NCBI RefSeq assembly: GCF_007678455.1
Contig: NZ_VEEP01000001.1
Span: forward strand, 496,001 to 560,000
DNA length: 64,000 nt
Direction: 5' to 3'
Source of the DNA: Cytobacillus oceanisediminis 2691
GTDB taxonomy: Bacteria > Bacillota > Bacilli > Bacillales > Cytobacillaceae
The notes beneath the pieces are model-generated. The model saw only the letters and a program-made list of their open reading frames with translations. It was not told the origin of the DNA and ran no database searches. Of the stretch, positions 45,890 through 55,323 are shown in pieces (position 1 is the first letter of the stretch; every line of letters begins with the position of its first letter). A program made the position numbers and the translations under genes.

Positions 45890-46575
45890 TGAATGTCGCA
45901 GAAAATCTGGAGGTTATCCAGAGTCAAATAGCAAATGCCTGCCAAGCTGCGGGCCGGAGTCCGGACGAGGTGAAAATCATCGCCGTGACCAAATATGTTT
46001 CCCCCGAAAGGGCACAGCAAGCGATCGATGCTGGTGTGCTCCATCTCGGTGAAAACAGGGATGAGGGTCTGCTCCATAAAATCAGCCATTTGCAGGACAA
46101 GCCTGTGTGGCATTTTATTGGTACTTTACAAACAAGAAAGGTCAAAAGTATCATAGACCACGTTACATATATCCATTCACTGGACAGGCTGTCGCTTGCA
46201 AAGGAAATTAACAAACGAGCCAGCTCAAAGGTAAAATGCCTGATTCAGGTGAATGCCTCTGGGGAAGAGAGCAAACACGGATTGAATCCTGAAGATGTCA
46301 CTGGATTTGTTCAAGAATTGAATCAGTACCCCAATATAGAAGTAAGCGGATTGATGACGATGGCTCCATTTACTGAAGATGAACTGGTGATCCGGAGTTG
46401 CTTCAGAACACTGAAAAATCTTCAGGCAGAGATCCAACAGCTTAGACTGGAATATGCTCCATGCCATGAATTGTCAATGGGAATGTCAAATGATTTTAAA
46501 ATAGCGGTTGAAGAGGGTTCCACTATGGTGCGAATCGGTACAGCCCTGGTAGGCAATGAATCGGAGGTGCAATAA
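45889..46575 (+). CDS. ylmE: YlmE, PLP-binding protein of the YggS/PLPBP family
   Basis: The YggS/PROSC family binds pyridoxal phosphate without known catalysis and balances PLP and amino acid pools. The 228-aa TIM-barrel protein has Lys35 in [10 protein letters not shown] as the PLP site, [27 protein letters not shown] and the C-terminal [20 protein letters not shown]. It overlaps pgeF by one base and ends one base before the sepF start. The family usually sits next to sepF in Gram-positives. Confidence 0.95.
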   Translation: MNVAENLEVIQSQIANACQAAGRSPDEVKIIAVTKYVSPERAQQAIDAGVLHLGENRDEGLLHKISHLQDKPVWHFIGTLQTRKVKSIIDHVTYIHSLDRLSLAKEINKRASSKVKCLIQVNASGEESKHGLNPEDVTGFVQELNQYPNIEVSGLMTMAPFTEDELVIRSCFRTLKNLQAEIQQLRLEYAPCHELSMGMSNDFKIAVEEGSTMVRIGTALVGNESEVQ

Positions 46576-46576
46576 T

Positions 46577-47017
46577 ATGAGTTTAAAATCAAAAATAAAG
46601 ACATTTTTTTTCCTGGAAGATGAATATGACTATAATGATGAGGAAATGCTCGAAGAAGAAACTGAACCATACAAGCCGAGCAAACATCCTGTCCAGCAAA
46701 AGCAGAATGTGGTAAGCCTTCAAAGCGTGCAAAAAGCATCCAAGGTTATCCTGATGGAACCAAGGATGTATGCCGAAGCGCAAGAAATTGCTGACCACTT
46801 GAAAAATCGCCGGGCTGTTGTCGTGAACCTGCAGCGTATTGAACAAGACCAGGCGAGAAGGATTGTGGATTTCTTAAGCGGAACCGTTTATGCCATCAGT
46901 GGTGATATCCAGCGGATCGGCATGAATATCTTTTTATGTACCCCGGATAATGTGGAAGTGACAGGGAATATTTCTGAACTGATGCAGGAGCGGGATTACC
47001 AAGAGTCGAGGTGGTAG
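46577..47017 (+). CDS. sepF: SepF, FtsZ-bundling septum protein
   Basis: SepF forms rings that bundle FtsZ and anchor it to the membrane. The 146-aa protein has an N-terminal amphipathic membrane-binding helix ([12 protein letters not shown]), an acidic linker and the DUF552 core ([19 protein letters not shown], then [18 protein letters not shown]). ATG at 46577 follows GGAGGTG by 8 nt. It corresponds to B. subtilis ylmF. Confidence 0.96.
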   Translation: MSLKSKIKTFFFLEDEYDYNDEEMLEEETEPYKPSKHPVQQKQNVVSLQSVQKASKVILMEPRMYAEAQEIADHLKNRRAVVVNLQRIEQDQARRIVDFLSGTVYAISGDIQRIGMNIFLCTPDNVEVTGNISELMQERDYQESRW

Positions 47018-47022
47018 GGTTA

Positions 47023-47283
47023 ATGGATATAGTGATTGGATTAATAGCCCAATTAGTTGGAATTTATCAATGGGCATTGATAATTTATATTTTCATGTCA
47101 TGGTTTCCTAATGCAAGGGAAACAGCAATCGGACAATTTTTGGCTCGAATTTGCGAGCCGTTTTTGGAGCCGTTCCGCAGGATCGTGCCTTCAATTGGCA
47201 TGATTGACATTTCGCCAATCGTGGCGTTTCTAGTATTGAAATTCGCGGTATCAGGCTTGTATCAGTTGGCTCATTGGTTTTAA
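47023..47283 (+). CDS. ylmG: YlmG, YggT-family membrane protein
   Basis: The 86-aa protein has two membrane helices (residues about 5-26 and 62-83) and the YggT motifs SWFPNARET and [19 protein letters not shown]. The YggT family is linked to osmotic tolerance and to chloroplast and cyanobacterial nucleoid or division phenotypes. GAGGTGG at 47008-47014 supports the ATG at 47023 rather than the GTG at 47011, which lies inside that site. It starts 5 bp after sepF. Confidence 0.92.
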   Translation: MDIVIGLIAQLVGIYQWALIIYIFMSWFPNARETAIGQFLARICEPFLEPFRRIVPSIGMIDISPIVAFLVLKFAVSGLYQLAHWF

Positions 47284-47299
47284 AAATATGACTATTCTT

Positions 47300-47330
47300 G
47301 CAGGGTCTGATTCAGGCCCTGTTTATTTTC
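47300..47330 (+). terminator. Terminator after ylmG
   Basis: CAGGG and CCCTG pair around TCTGATTCAGG, followed by TTTATTTTC. The stem is short. Confidence 0.65.
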
Positions 47331-47335
47331 TATTA

Positions 47336-47672
47336 TGCTCTGTTTAAGCTGAATTTTGTTTTTAAAAACCTGTTGATTGTAGTGGAAGGCGCGTAGACTC
47401 CTCCGAAAATGCTAACGCATTTCCATCGTGCGTGGGCTGATTCGAGGAAGCTATTCAGTGTCCTGCGGGCGCAGCTGGTCAGGTGAGACCTAGGTGAAAT
47501 GATTCACGTGAGGAATCATTTGCACCCCGCAGGAGCAAAGCGACGAGGAGGCTCAGCGCCAGCCAAGAAGAATTTGGTCTTTGAAAAAGCTGGCACTTGA
47601 GCTTTTTAAATTCTTCCCCCGCGGAAAGCGAAGCGCCTGGAACGAAAATCAACAACCTTGTTTAACAGAGCC
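47336..47672. mobile_element. 337-bp MITE-like element with 8-bp target duplication
   Basis: The ends are imperfect inverted repeats (GCTCTGTTTAA at left; TTTAACAGAGCC at right), with inner GTTGATT/AATCAAC pairs. TTCTATTA occurs directly on both sides (47328-47335 and 47673-47680), an 8-bp duplication. The interior is GC-rich, folds into several hairpins (GTGAAATGATTC with GAATCATTTGCAC; AAGAATTT with AAATTCTT) and has no ORF. It shares both ends with the 89-bp element at 5019. The ends resemble IS6-type GG..CTGTT termini, which also make 8-bp duplications; that link is inference. Confidence 0.85.
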
Positions 47673-47700
47673 TTCTATTAAGGTACCAAAGGAGTAAAGT

Positions 47701-48474
47701 ATGAGTATTTACCAGCATTTCCGTCCTGAGGAACGGGAATTTATCGATCAGGTGATTAACTGGAAAGAATATGTTGAGCAAAATTATGCTCCAAAGCTGA
47801 CTGATTTCTTGGACCCGCGGGAGCAGCAAATCTTAGGAACTGTCATCGGAAAGCATTCAGAAGTGAAATGGGAATTGTTTGGTGGGGCTGCAGGTACAGA
47901 GAGAAAACGGGCGTTTCTGTTTCCAGAGTATTTGGAAGCGAAACAAGAGGATTTTCAAGTTAAGCTTTTCGGCATTGATTATGCCAGTAAGTTCGTGAAC
48001 ATCGAGCATCGACAGGTACTCGGAAGCCTGATGTCACTTGGGCTGAAGCGCGGAAAGTTTGGCGACATCCTTATTGATGGGGATACGGTCCAATTTTTTG
48101 CTGCTGCTGAAATCGCCGACTACATCAGATTGCAGCTAGAATCTGTCGGAAGGGCTACAATCAGCCTGGCCGAGCTTCCCCTTGAAGATGCTGCAGCAAT
48201 TGATGATGAATGGAATGAGATGAGTACCACGGTCTCATCTTTAAGGCTGGATACAGTCATGTCTGCACTGTTCAATCTTTCCAGGCAAAAATCCCAGCTT
48301 TTGATCCAGCATGGGCATGTGAAAGTCAATTGGACAGCTATCGAAAATACAGCATTTGAATGTGGTGAAGGGGATGTCATCTCTGCTCGCGGATATGGGC
48401 GTGCGAAAATCATCACAATTGAAGGGAAAACGAAAAAAGATAAATATCGAGTTATTGCCGGAAGAAAAAAATAA
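47701..48474 (+). CDS. ylmH: YlmH, S4-domain RNA-binding protein
   Basis: The 257-aa protein has an N-terminal YlmH domain (YQHFRPEEREFIDQV, LDPREQQILGTVIG) and a C-terminal S4 RNA-binding domain at about residues 185-245 (LRLDTVMSALFNLSRQKSQLLIQHGHVKVNW). YlmH family members bind ribosomes or stalled 50S subunits and have been linked to ribosome quality control. AAAGGAG precedes the ATG. It lies directly downstream of the MITE-like element, which separates it from ylmG. Confidence 0.92.
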   Translation: MSIYQHFRPEEREFIDQVINWKEYVEQNYAPKLTDFLDPREQQILGTVIGKHSEVKWELFGGAAGTERKRAFLFPEYLEAKQEDFQVKLFGIDYASKFVNIEHRQVLGSLMSLGLKRGKFGDILIDGDTVQFFAAAEIADYIRLQLESVGRATISLAELPLEDAAAIDDEWNEMSTTVSSLRLDTVMSALFNLSRQKSQLLIQHGHVKVNWTAIENTAFECGEGDVISARGYGRAKIITIEGKTKKDKYRVIAGRKK

Positions 48475-48564
48475 TTATATAGTAAAGAAGAAGGATTTTT
48501 AGTCTTTTTGTCGAATCATTGCTTTAAGTACATAAAGGATTATAACGAAATGGGAGGTGGCGTA

Positions 48565-49086
48565 ATGCCTTTAACGCCGTTAGATATACACAACAAAGAA
48601 TTCAATAAGGGATTTCGCGGGTATGATGAAGATGAAGTGAATGAGTTCCTTGATCAAGTCATCAAGGACTACGAACTAATAATCCGTGAAAAAAAAGAAA
48701 TGGAAGAAAAGCTGAATGAAATGAATTCCAGGCTTGGCCATTTTACAAATATAGAAGAAACCTTGAATAAATCAATCGTTATTGCCCAGGAAGCTGGGGA
48801 AGAAGTCCGCCGCAACGCGCAAAAAGAGGCAAAGCTGATCGTTAAGGAAGCGGAAAAGAACGCTGATCGAATCATCAATGAATCCTTATCCAAAGCACGA
48901 AAAATTGCCCTGGAGATTGAAGAATTGAAGAAACAGTCCAAAGTATTCAGGACAAGATTCAAGATGCTGATTGAAGCACAGCTTGATATGCTGAATACCG
49001 ATGATTGGGATCACCTGCTTGAATATGAGCTTGATTCAACAGAATTAAAGGCGACTGCAAGAGAAGAAGAAGATTCACTGGCTTGA
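48565..49086 (+). CDS. divIVA: DivIVA, negative-curvature and pole-marking protein
   Basis: DivIVA assembles at division sites and poles and recruits MinJ and chromosome-anchoring partners. The 173-aa protein (B. subtilis 164) begins MPLTPLDIHNKEFNKGFRGY, the lipid-binding N domain, then long coiled coils (residues about 30-135) and a short acidic tail. ATG at 48565 follows GGGAGGTGG; the frame from 48508 adds 19 atypical residues. Its stop codon lies inside the -35 of the next promoter. Confidence 0.96.
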   Translation: MPLTPLDIHNKEFNKGFRGYDEDEVNEFLDQVIKDYELIIREKKEMEEKLNEMNSRLGHFTNIEETLNKSIVIAQEAGEEVRRNAQKEAKLIVKEAEKNADRIINESLSKARKIALEIEELKKQSKVFRTRFKMLIEAQLDMLNTDDWDHLLEYELDSTELKATAREEEDSLA

Positions 49087-49112
49087 CGCAGGCACGCTGT
49101 TTCGCATATAAT
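49083..49112 (+). promoter_or_regulatory. Sigma-A promoter of ileS
   Basis: TTGACG at 49083-49088 and TATAAT at 49107-49112 are 18 bp apart. The -35 contains the divIVA stop codon TGA. Confidence 0.8.
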
Positions 49113-49403
49113 TTCATAACAAAGTGCAATACATGACAGAAACGATGACAGGGACAGTATGGCGTTCCAGTTGCTTGCTTTTTCAGCGAAATGGGGAAGG
49201 TGGAAGCCCATTGCAAGCGGATTGCCAGAAGATCACCCGATAGTTCCGAGCTGAACATCCAATCAGGATCAGTAAGCACAGGCGTGACATTCGCGTTAAG
49301 AATGCTAAGAGGACAGGATCACGATGATCCTTGTCTATTTAGGGTGGTACCGCGGGAAATAAACCTTCTCGTCCCTTTTCAGGGATGAGGAGGTTTTTTT
49401 ATT
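49113..49403 (+). promoter_or_regulatory. T-box riboswitch leader controlling ileS
   Basis: The T-box sequence AGGGTGGTACCGCG is at 49341-49354. It is followed by a terminator (AACCTTCTCGTCCCT pairing with AGGGATGAGGAGGTT at 49362-49395, then T8). The leader ahead of it forms Stem I, including GGTGGAAGCC; ATC at 49232-49234 (GAAGATCACC) is a candidate isoleucine specifier. Uncharged tRNA(Ile) should stabilise the antiterminator and allow ileS transcription. Confidence 0.92.
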
Positions 49404-49458
49404 TTTCATGATTGATTTCGAACATGTATGCAACGGTAAAAATAGGAGGATCAATAAA

Positions 49459-52218
49459 ATGGAGTACAAAGACACTTTGCTCATGCCGAAGACTGAGTTT
49501 CCAATGCGCGGAAACCTTCCAAACAGGGAACCGGAAATCCAGGCAAAATGGGAAGAAATGAATATCTATGAAAAGGTTCAAAAACACACTGAAGGGCGTC
49601 CGCTGTTCATCTTGCATGACGGACCTCCATATGCCAATGGAGACATCCATATGGGCCACGCATTGAATAAAATCCTGAAAGATTTTATCGTCCGTTATAA
49701 GTCAATGAGCGGTTTCTGCTCACCTTATGTTCCTGGTTGGGACACACATGGCCTGCCGATTGAACAGGCGTTGACGAACAAAGGCGTTAAGCGCAAGGAA
49801 ATGACAGTCGCTGAGTTCAGAAAGCTTTGTGAAGAATATGCTTACCAACAGATTGACAACCAGCGTGAACAGTTCAAGCGTCTTGGTGTTCGCGGTGACT
49901 GGGAAAATCCTTATATCACATTGAAGCCAGAATATGAGGCACAGCAAATCAAGGTATTTGGTGAAATGGCAAAGAAAGGCTATATCTACAAAGGCAAAAA
50001 GCCAGTGTACTGGTCACCATCAAGTGAATCTGCGCTGGCAGAAGCAGAAATCGAATACCAGGATAAGCGTTCAGCTTCCATCTATGTTGGATTCCCGGTA
50101 AAAGACGGGAAAGGTGTTCTTGATCAGGATGTGGAAATCGTCATCTGGACAACAACTCCTTGGACAATTCCTGCCAACCTTGGGATTTCTGTTCACCCTG
50201 ACCTCACTTATGTGGTAGTGGAGGCTGACAATAAGAAATATCTAGTTGCCGAAGCTCAGCTTGAAGCTGTTGCGAAGGAAATCGGCTGGGAAGAGGTTTC
50301 TGCTGTCAAGAAAGTTTCTGGTAAAGAGCTTGAAGGTGTTCTTGCAAAACATCCAATCTACGGCCGCGATTCCCTGGTGATGCTTGGAGAGCATGTTACG
50401 ACTGATGCTGGTACAGGTTGCGTACACACTGCTCCGGGACACGGTGAGGATGACTTCCATGTCGGCCAGAAATACGGTCTGGATGTTTTATGTCCTGTTG
50501 ATGATAAGGGTGTCATGACTGCTGAGGCAGAAGGATTTGAAGGTTTATTCTATGATCAGGCTAATAAGCCAATCACCGAAAAACTTGAGGAAGTCGGTGC
50601 GTTATTGAAGTTAAGCTTCATTACACACTCCTATCCGCATGACTGGAGAACAAAGAAGCCGGTTATCTTCCGCGCTACTGCCCAATGGTTCGCTTCAATC
50701 AAAGACTTCCGCAGCGAGTTGCTCAAGGCAGTGGAAGAAACGAAATGGGTTCCGGCATGGGGAGAAACAAGATTGTTCAACATGGTCCGCGACCGCGGTG
50801 ACTGGTGTATTTCCCGCCAGCGTGCGTGGGGTGTTCCAATCCCAGTATTCTATGCTGAGAACGGGCAAGAAATCATCACAGATGAAACGATTGAACATGT
50901 TTCAAACCTGTTCCGCGAGCACGGCTCAAACATCTGGTTCGAAAAAGAAGCGAAGGAATTGCTGCCTCAAGGCTTCAGCCATCCTGGCAGCCCGAACGGC
51001 CATTTTACGAAAGAAACTGATATCATGGATGTTTGGTTCGATTCAGGATCCTCTCACCAGGCAGTGCTTGTCGAGCGTGATGAACTGCAGCGTCCAGCAG
51101 ACCTTTACCTTGAAGGGTCTGACCAGTACCGCGGCTGGTTCAACTCATCTCTATCTACTGGGGTAGCTGTCACAGGTAAGGCACCATACAAAGGTGTACT
51201 AAGCCATGGTTTTGCTCTTGATGGCGAAGGCCGAAAGATGAGTAAATCGATCGGGAACGTCGTCGTTCCTGCCAAGGTCATGAACCAGCTGGGAGCAGAC
51301 ATCCTTCGTCTATGGGTTGCATCTGTTGACTATCAATCAGATGTACGTGTATCTGACGCAATCCTAAAACAGGTTGCTGAGGTATATCGTAAAATCCGCA
51401 ACACGTTCAGGTTCTTGCTTGGAAACCTGTCAGACTTCAATCCTGAGACTGATGCGGTTCCATTCGACCAATTGCGTGAAGTTGACCAGTTCATGCTTGT
51501 GAAGCTGAACAAGTTAATCAAATATGTTCGTAATGCTTATGACAACTATGAATTTGCAGGTGTTTACCATGCGGTGAATAACTTCTGTACATTAGATTTG
51601 AGTGCCTTCTATCTTGATTTTGCGAAAGATGTTCTTTACATCGAAGCAGCAGATAATGCAGAGCGCCGCGCAATCCAGACAGTATTGCACGAAAGCTTGC
51701 TTGCATTGGTTAAGCTTACTGCTCCGATCCTTTCACACACTGCTGATGAAGTTTGGGCTTTCATCCCTTCTGCAAAGGAAGATAGCGTCCAGCTTACAGA
51801 TATGCCTGAAGCCAAAGAAGTCGCAAACGCTGAAGCACTTGAGAAGAAATGGAATGCATTCATGAAGCTTCGTGACGATGTCCTTAAGGCTCTTGAAGAG
51901 GCCAGGAATGAGAAAGTAATCGGAAAGTCACTGACTGCTAAGGTATCCTTATATGTCAATGACAGCACTAAAGAACTACTCGACTCCATCTCTGAAAACT
52001 TAAGCCAGCTGTTCATCGTTTCAGGCTTTGAAGTTGCCGGAAGCTATGACCAGGCTCCTGAAAATGCAATCAAGCTTGAGAATGCAGCGATCGTCGTCAC
52101 AAAAGCAGAAGGCGAAACCTGCGAAAGATGCTGGGTTGTCACTCCGGAAGTCGGCAAGGTGGAAGAACATCCAACACTTTGCGAACGCTGTGCAACTGTT
52201 GTTAAAGAAAATTACTAA
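49459..52218 (+). CDS. ileS: Isoleucyl-tRNA synthetase
   Basis: IleRS charges tRNA(Ile) with isoleucine and edits valine. The 919-aa class I enzyme has the HIGH-type HMGH in [13 protein letters not shown], the editing domain ([32 protein letters not shown]), KMSKS in [10 protein letters not shown] and the C-terminal zinc site CERCW ... CERC. The ATG at 49459 has AGGAGG 9 nt upstream. The short CP1 and zinc tail fit the bacterial, mupirocin-sensitive class. It is regulated by the upstream T-box. Confidence 0.98.
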   Translation: MEYKDTLLMPKTEFPMRGNLPNREPEIQAKWEEMNIYEKVQKHTEGRPLFILHDGPPYANGDIHMGHALNKILKDFIVRYKSMSGFCSPYVPGWDTHGLPIEQALTNKGVKRKEMTVAEFRKLCEEYAYQQIDNQREQFKRLGVRGDWENPYITLKPEYEAQQIKVFGEMAKKGYIYKGKKPVYWSPSSESALAEAEIEYQDKRSASIYVGFPVKDGKGVLDQDVEIVIWTTTPWTIPANLGISVHPDLTYVVVEADNKKYLVAEAQLEAVAKEIGWEEVSAVKKVSGKELEGVLAKHPIYGRDSLVMLGEHVTTDAGTGCVHTAPGHGEDDFHVGQKYGLDVLCPVDDKGVMTAEAEGFEGLFYDQANKPITEKLEEVGALLKLSFITHSYPHDWRTKKPVIFRATAQWFASIKDFRSELLKAVEETKWVPAWGETRLFNMVRDRGDWCISRQRAWGVPIPVFYAENGQEIITDETIEHVSNLFREHGSNIWFEKEAKELLPQGFSHPGSPNGHFTKETDIMDVWFDSGSSHQAVLVERDELQRPADLYLEGSDQYRGWFNSSLSTGVAVTGKAPYKGVLSHGFALDGEGRKMSKSIGNVVVPAKVMNQLGADILRLWVASVDYQSDVRVSDAILKQVAEVYRKIRNTFRFLLGNLSDFNPETDAVPFDQLREVDQFMLVKLNKLIKYVRNAYDNYEFAGVYHAVNNFCTLDLSAFYLDFAKDVLYIEAADNAERRAIQTVLHESLLALVKLTAPILSHTADEVWAFIPSAKEDSVQLTDMPEAKEVANAEALEKKWNAFMKLRDDVLKALEEARNEKVIGKSLTAKVSLYVNDSTKELLDSISENLSQLFIVSGFEVAGSYDQAPENAIKLENAAIVVTKAEGETCERCWVVTPEVGKVEEHPTLCERCATVVKENY

Positions 52219-52230
52219 TCCGTTATATTG

Positions 52231-52261
52231 AAACTCCGGGTTTTCGAACCCGGAGTTTTTT
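52231..52261 (+). terminator. Terminator after ileS
   Basis: AAACTCCGGGTT and AACCCGGAGTTT form a 12-bp stem closed by TTCG, followed by T6. Confidence 0.92.
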
Positions 52262-52374
52262 CATGTCAAATATCTTCCTGCTCCGGGAATTCCTGCAGTA
52301 CATGTTAAAACTTTAACTGAGTCAGCAAAAGGCAACGGGAAATAATAGCTGTAAACAGGAACGGGGGCAGATAT

Positions 52375-52662
52375 ATGGAAGGTAATCTTGATTACATTTA
52401 CAACGAGCTCCGCGAAACAAGAACAGAATTGTTGACGTACCTGAACTATGGTCAAAGGGATGAAAGGATCTTACGCTATATTAAAGATGAACTTCGTGAT
52501 ATTGAAGCAGCACTGGAGAAAATGGAAAATGGCGAGTATGGAAAATGTGAAATATCCGGAGAATACCTGCCATATGAGTTTTTGCAGACCATCCCAACAG
52601 CCAGGTCTGCAGGAGAATTGGCGCAAATAGAACAATACTGCCGGAAACCGATTTACTCGTGA
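52375..52662 (+). CDS. DksA/TraR-like protein with degenerate zinc finger (YlyA locus)
   Basis: The 95-aa protein occupies the ylyA position. It has a DksA/TraR-type pattern: an N-terminal helical pair (YIYNELRETRTELLTYLN), IEAALEKMENGEYGKCEISGEYLPYEFLQTIPTARS and a short tail with one Cys. In DksA/TraR proteins the segment after GEYG is a four-Cys zinc finger; here only Cys56 and, further on, Cys90 remain, so zinc binding is probably lost. A GGGGGCAG ribosome site precedes the ATG. It is probably a stress or sporulation protein, by analogy with YlyA and YteA only. Confidence 0.75.
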   Translation: MEGNLDYIYNELRETRTELLTYLNYGQRDERILRYIKDELRDIEAALEKMENGEYGKCEISGEYLPYEFLQTIPTARSAGELAQIEQYCRKPIYS

Positions 52663-52738
52663 TGGGTTCGTGGCAATCCCTATGAAATTCACGAGTTGAA
52701 AGCTGGAAATTGGAAAAAATCAGTGAAAATTTCCAAGT

Positions 52739-52850
52739 CGCCAATAAAAATCGGTTTTCGCCAATAAACTGTGCATTATCGCCAATAAAATAAATTTTCC
52801 GCCAATAAAACATTGAAAATCGCCAATAAAAATATTTTTTCGCCAATAAA
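52739..52850. repeat. 20-21-bp period direct repeats with a CGCCAATAAA core
   Basis: Six copies of CGCCAATAAA start at 52739, 52759, 52780, 52800, 52821 and 52841, spaced 20, 21, 20, 21 and 20 bp. The 10-bp cores are identical and the 10-11-bp spacers are AT-rich and variable. They lie in the 384-bp gap between the DksA-like gene and lspA, the rest of which is AT-rich without a gene or clear terminator. Frames across the repeats are not supported as genes. Confidence 0.93.
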
Positions 52851-53046
52851 CAAACCGTAATTTAATTTCTGGGAAAATCGAGATAAAAACCTCCAGTTTC
52901 CAACTGAATATTTCAATTTGCATATGTTAAACCAGTGTAGAATGCGAGCAACAATACTAAAACTGATAAAATCTGTAGTTTTGACCGCAGATGTGCTAAA
53001 ATGCAAAGGTGATATATGAATTGCTTTTGATGTGGAGGGTACCTTT

Positions 53047-53538
53047 GTGTTTTATTACATAATTGCGCTGTTTGTTATTTTGCTTGATCAGATTACTAAA
53101 TGGTTAATTGTTAAAAACATGGAGCTTGGAGATAGCATAAAGGTCATTGAGAATTTCTTGTACATCACTTCTCACCGCAACCGTGGGGCTGCATGGGGAA
53201 TCCTGCAGGGGCAAATGTGGTTCTTTTATGTCATTACCATCGCAGTGGTGATTGGCCTTGTCATTTATATTCAAAAGGCAGCGAAAGGCAAACTGCTGCT
53301 GGGAGTTTCGCTTGGTTTCATGCTTGGCGGGGCAATAGGTAATTTTATCGACAGGGTATTCCGGAAAGAAGTAGTTGATTTCGTCAACACATATATTTTT
53401 GGTTACGATTTCCCTATTTTCAATATCGCGGATTCTGCTCTTGTCATTGGAGTGGGTCTGTTGATGATTGATATGATCAGGGAAGAGAGAGAGGCGAAAA
53501 GGAAAGCTTATGGAGAAAATGGAACACATCATCAGTGA
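53047..53538 (+). CDS. lspA: LspA, lipoprotein signal peptidase
   Basis: LspA removes the signal peptide of diacylglyceryl-modified prolipoproteins in the membrane. The protein has four membrane helices (residues about 1-20, 54-75, 83-100, 122-145) and the two catalytic aspartates in GNFIDRV and [13 protein letters not shown] at 53047 is preferred: GGAGGG lies 7 nt upstream and [10 protein letters not shown] is the usual N-terminus; a GTG at 53032 is within the ribosome site. Its tail is charged and overlaps the rluD-type gene by 29 bp. Confidence 0.93.
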   Translation: MFYYIIALFVILLDQITKWLIVKNMELGDSIKVIENFLYITSHRNRGAAWGILQGQMWFFYVITIAVVIGLVIYIQKAAKGKLLLGVSLGFMLGGAIGNFIDRVFRKEVVDFVNTYIFGYDFPIFNIADSALVIGVGLLMIDMIREEREAKRKAYGENGTHHQ

Positions 53539-54421
53539 GGAACAGGCTGGTGACAGAATAGATAAAGTCGTTTCCACATTGGATTCTGAATGGTCAAGAA
53601 GCCAGGTCCAGCAATGGATCAAGGAAGGCAATGTACTTGTAAATGGAGCTCAGGTAAAAACAAACTATAAATGCAGCCTGGATGACAAACTGGAAATCGT
53701 CATTCCTGAACCAGAAATCCTTGACGTCATTCCTGAAGAGATGGATCTTGAAATTTATTATGAGGACCATGATGTCCTTGTAGTAAACAAGCCAAAAGGA
53801 ATGGTGGTTCATCCTGCACCAGGCCATATGACGGGCACGCTTGTAAATGGTCTGATGGCACATTGCAAAGATTTGTCTGGAATCAATGGTGTATTGCGCC
53901 CCGGTATCGTCCACCGGATTGACAAGGATACATCAGGCCTGCTGATGGTCGCTAAAAATGACATGGCACATGAAAGCCTAGTGAACCAGCTTGTTGCCAA
54001 ATCGGTAACCCGAAAATACAAAGCGCTCGTCCATGGAAATATCCCGCATGACCATGGCACAATCGACGCGCCGCTCGGACGTGATTCAAAAGACCGCCAG
54101 AGCATGACAGTTGTCGATAATGGGAAAAATGCTGTCACACACTTTAATGTGCTCGAACGGTTCCAGGACTTCACCTTGGTTGAGTGCCAGCTTGAAACAG
54201 GAAGGACTCACCAGATTCGTGTCCACATGAAATACATCGGTTATCCGCTTGCTGGAGATCCGAAATATGGTCCGAAAAAGACGCTAGAGCTTGGCGGACA
54301 GGCATTGCATGCCGGCCTCCTTGGGTTTGACCACCCGAGAACAGGCGAATATCTTGAATTTGAAGCGCCGATTCCTGACTATTTCACGGAGCTTTTAAAT
54401 CAATTAAGAGAAAATCGTTGA
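53510..54421 (+). CDS. ylyB: RluA/RluD-family 23S rRNA pseudouridine synthase (YlyB)
   Basis: The protein converts specific uridines of large-subunit rRNA to pseudouridine. The 303-aa protein, same length as B. subtilis YlyB, has an N-terminal S4 RNA-binding domain ([20 protein letters not shown]) and the catalytic motif [11 protein letters not shown] with the active Asp at about residue 140. [14 protein letters not shown] is also conserved. It begins inside lspA. The pyr promoter -35 overlaps its stop codon. Confidence 0.92.
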   Translation: MEKMEHIISEEQAGDRIDKVVSTLDSEWSRSQVQQWIKEGNVLVNGAQVKTNYKCSLDDKLEIVIPEPEILDVIPEEMDLEIYYEDHDVLVVNKPKGMVVHPAPGHMTGTLVNGLMAHCKDLSGINGVLRPGIVHRIDKDTSGLLMVAKNDMAHESLVNQLVAKSVTRKYKALVHGNIPHDHGTIDAPLGRDSKDRQSMTVVDNGKNAVTHFNVLERFQDFTLVECQLETGRTHQIRVHMKYIGYPLAGDPKYGPKKTLELGGQALHAGLLGFDHPRTGEYLEFEAPIPDYFTELLNQLRENR

Positions 54422-54446
54422 CAAAGTTCAACAAGTATCTTAAGAT
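54418..54446 (+). promoter_or_regulatory. Sigma-A promoter of the pyr operon
   Basis: TTGACA at 54418-54423 (overlapping the ylyB stop TGA) and TAAGAT at 54441-54446 have the ideal 17-bp spacer. It drives the pyrR leader. Confidence 0.8.
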
Positions 54447-54590
54447 GACTATAGTTTAATAAGTCCTTTAAAGACAGTCCCGTGAGGCTGAGAAGGAAAC
54501 GGATCTGCAACAGGCATTATTCTATGCCTCGATGCAATTTACACTACACGTTTACCCTCTTGCCCGAACTGGCAGGAGGGTTTTTTACTT
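54447..54590 (+). promoter_or_regulatory. PyrR-dependent attenuator 1 (pyrR leader)
   Basis: The PyrR-binding loop ACAGTCCCGTGAGGCTGAGAAGG is split here as ACAGTCCCGTGAGGCT plus GAGAAGG (54474-54496). The terminator CCCTCTTGCC/GGCAGGAGGG with T6 is at 54554-54586. UMP-bound PyrR should hold the anti-antiterminator and favour termination ahead of pyrR. Confidence 0.88.
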
Positions 54591-54626
54591 AAATCCGTTT
54601 TCAAACCATAGAAAGAGAAGGAGTGA

Positions 54627-55175
<549 letters not shown>

Positions 55176-55300
55176 ATAGTGCCCTTTTAATAACAGTCCA
55201 GAGAGGCTGGAAAGGGGGAGCGCAACGCCGATGGCTTTGTGCGGGCTTTTTTACCCACCCTCTTTGCATCCACTCACTGGCAAAGAGGGTTTTTCTTTTT
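55176..55300 (+). promoter_or_regulatory. PyrR-dependent attenuator 2 (pyrR-pyrP gap)
   Basis: The PyrR-binding consensus ACAGTCCAGAGAGGCT is at 55193-55208 and is followed by GGAAAGGG. The terminator CCCTCTTTGC/GCAAAGAGGG with T5 is at 55258-55295. Confidence 0.9.
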
Positions 55301-55323
55301 ATAAAAGAAAGGGGATATTACAG

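Noticed and set aside
50639-51166. 175-codon plus-strand ORF in another frame of ileS
   Set aside because: It lies entirely within the conserved ileS coding sequence and has no ribosome site.
52720-53006. Minus-strand ORFs across the CGCCAATAAA repeats
   Set aside because: The repeated FIGE/YWR-type peptides are a by-product of the DNA repeat; composition is AT-driven and there is no start signal.
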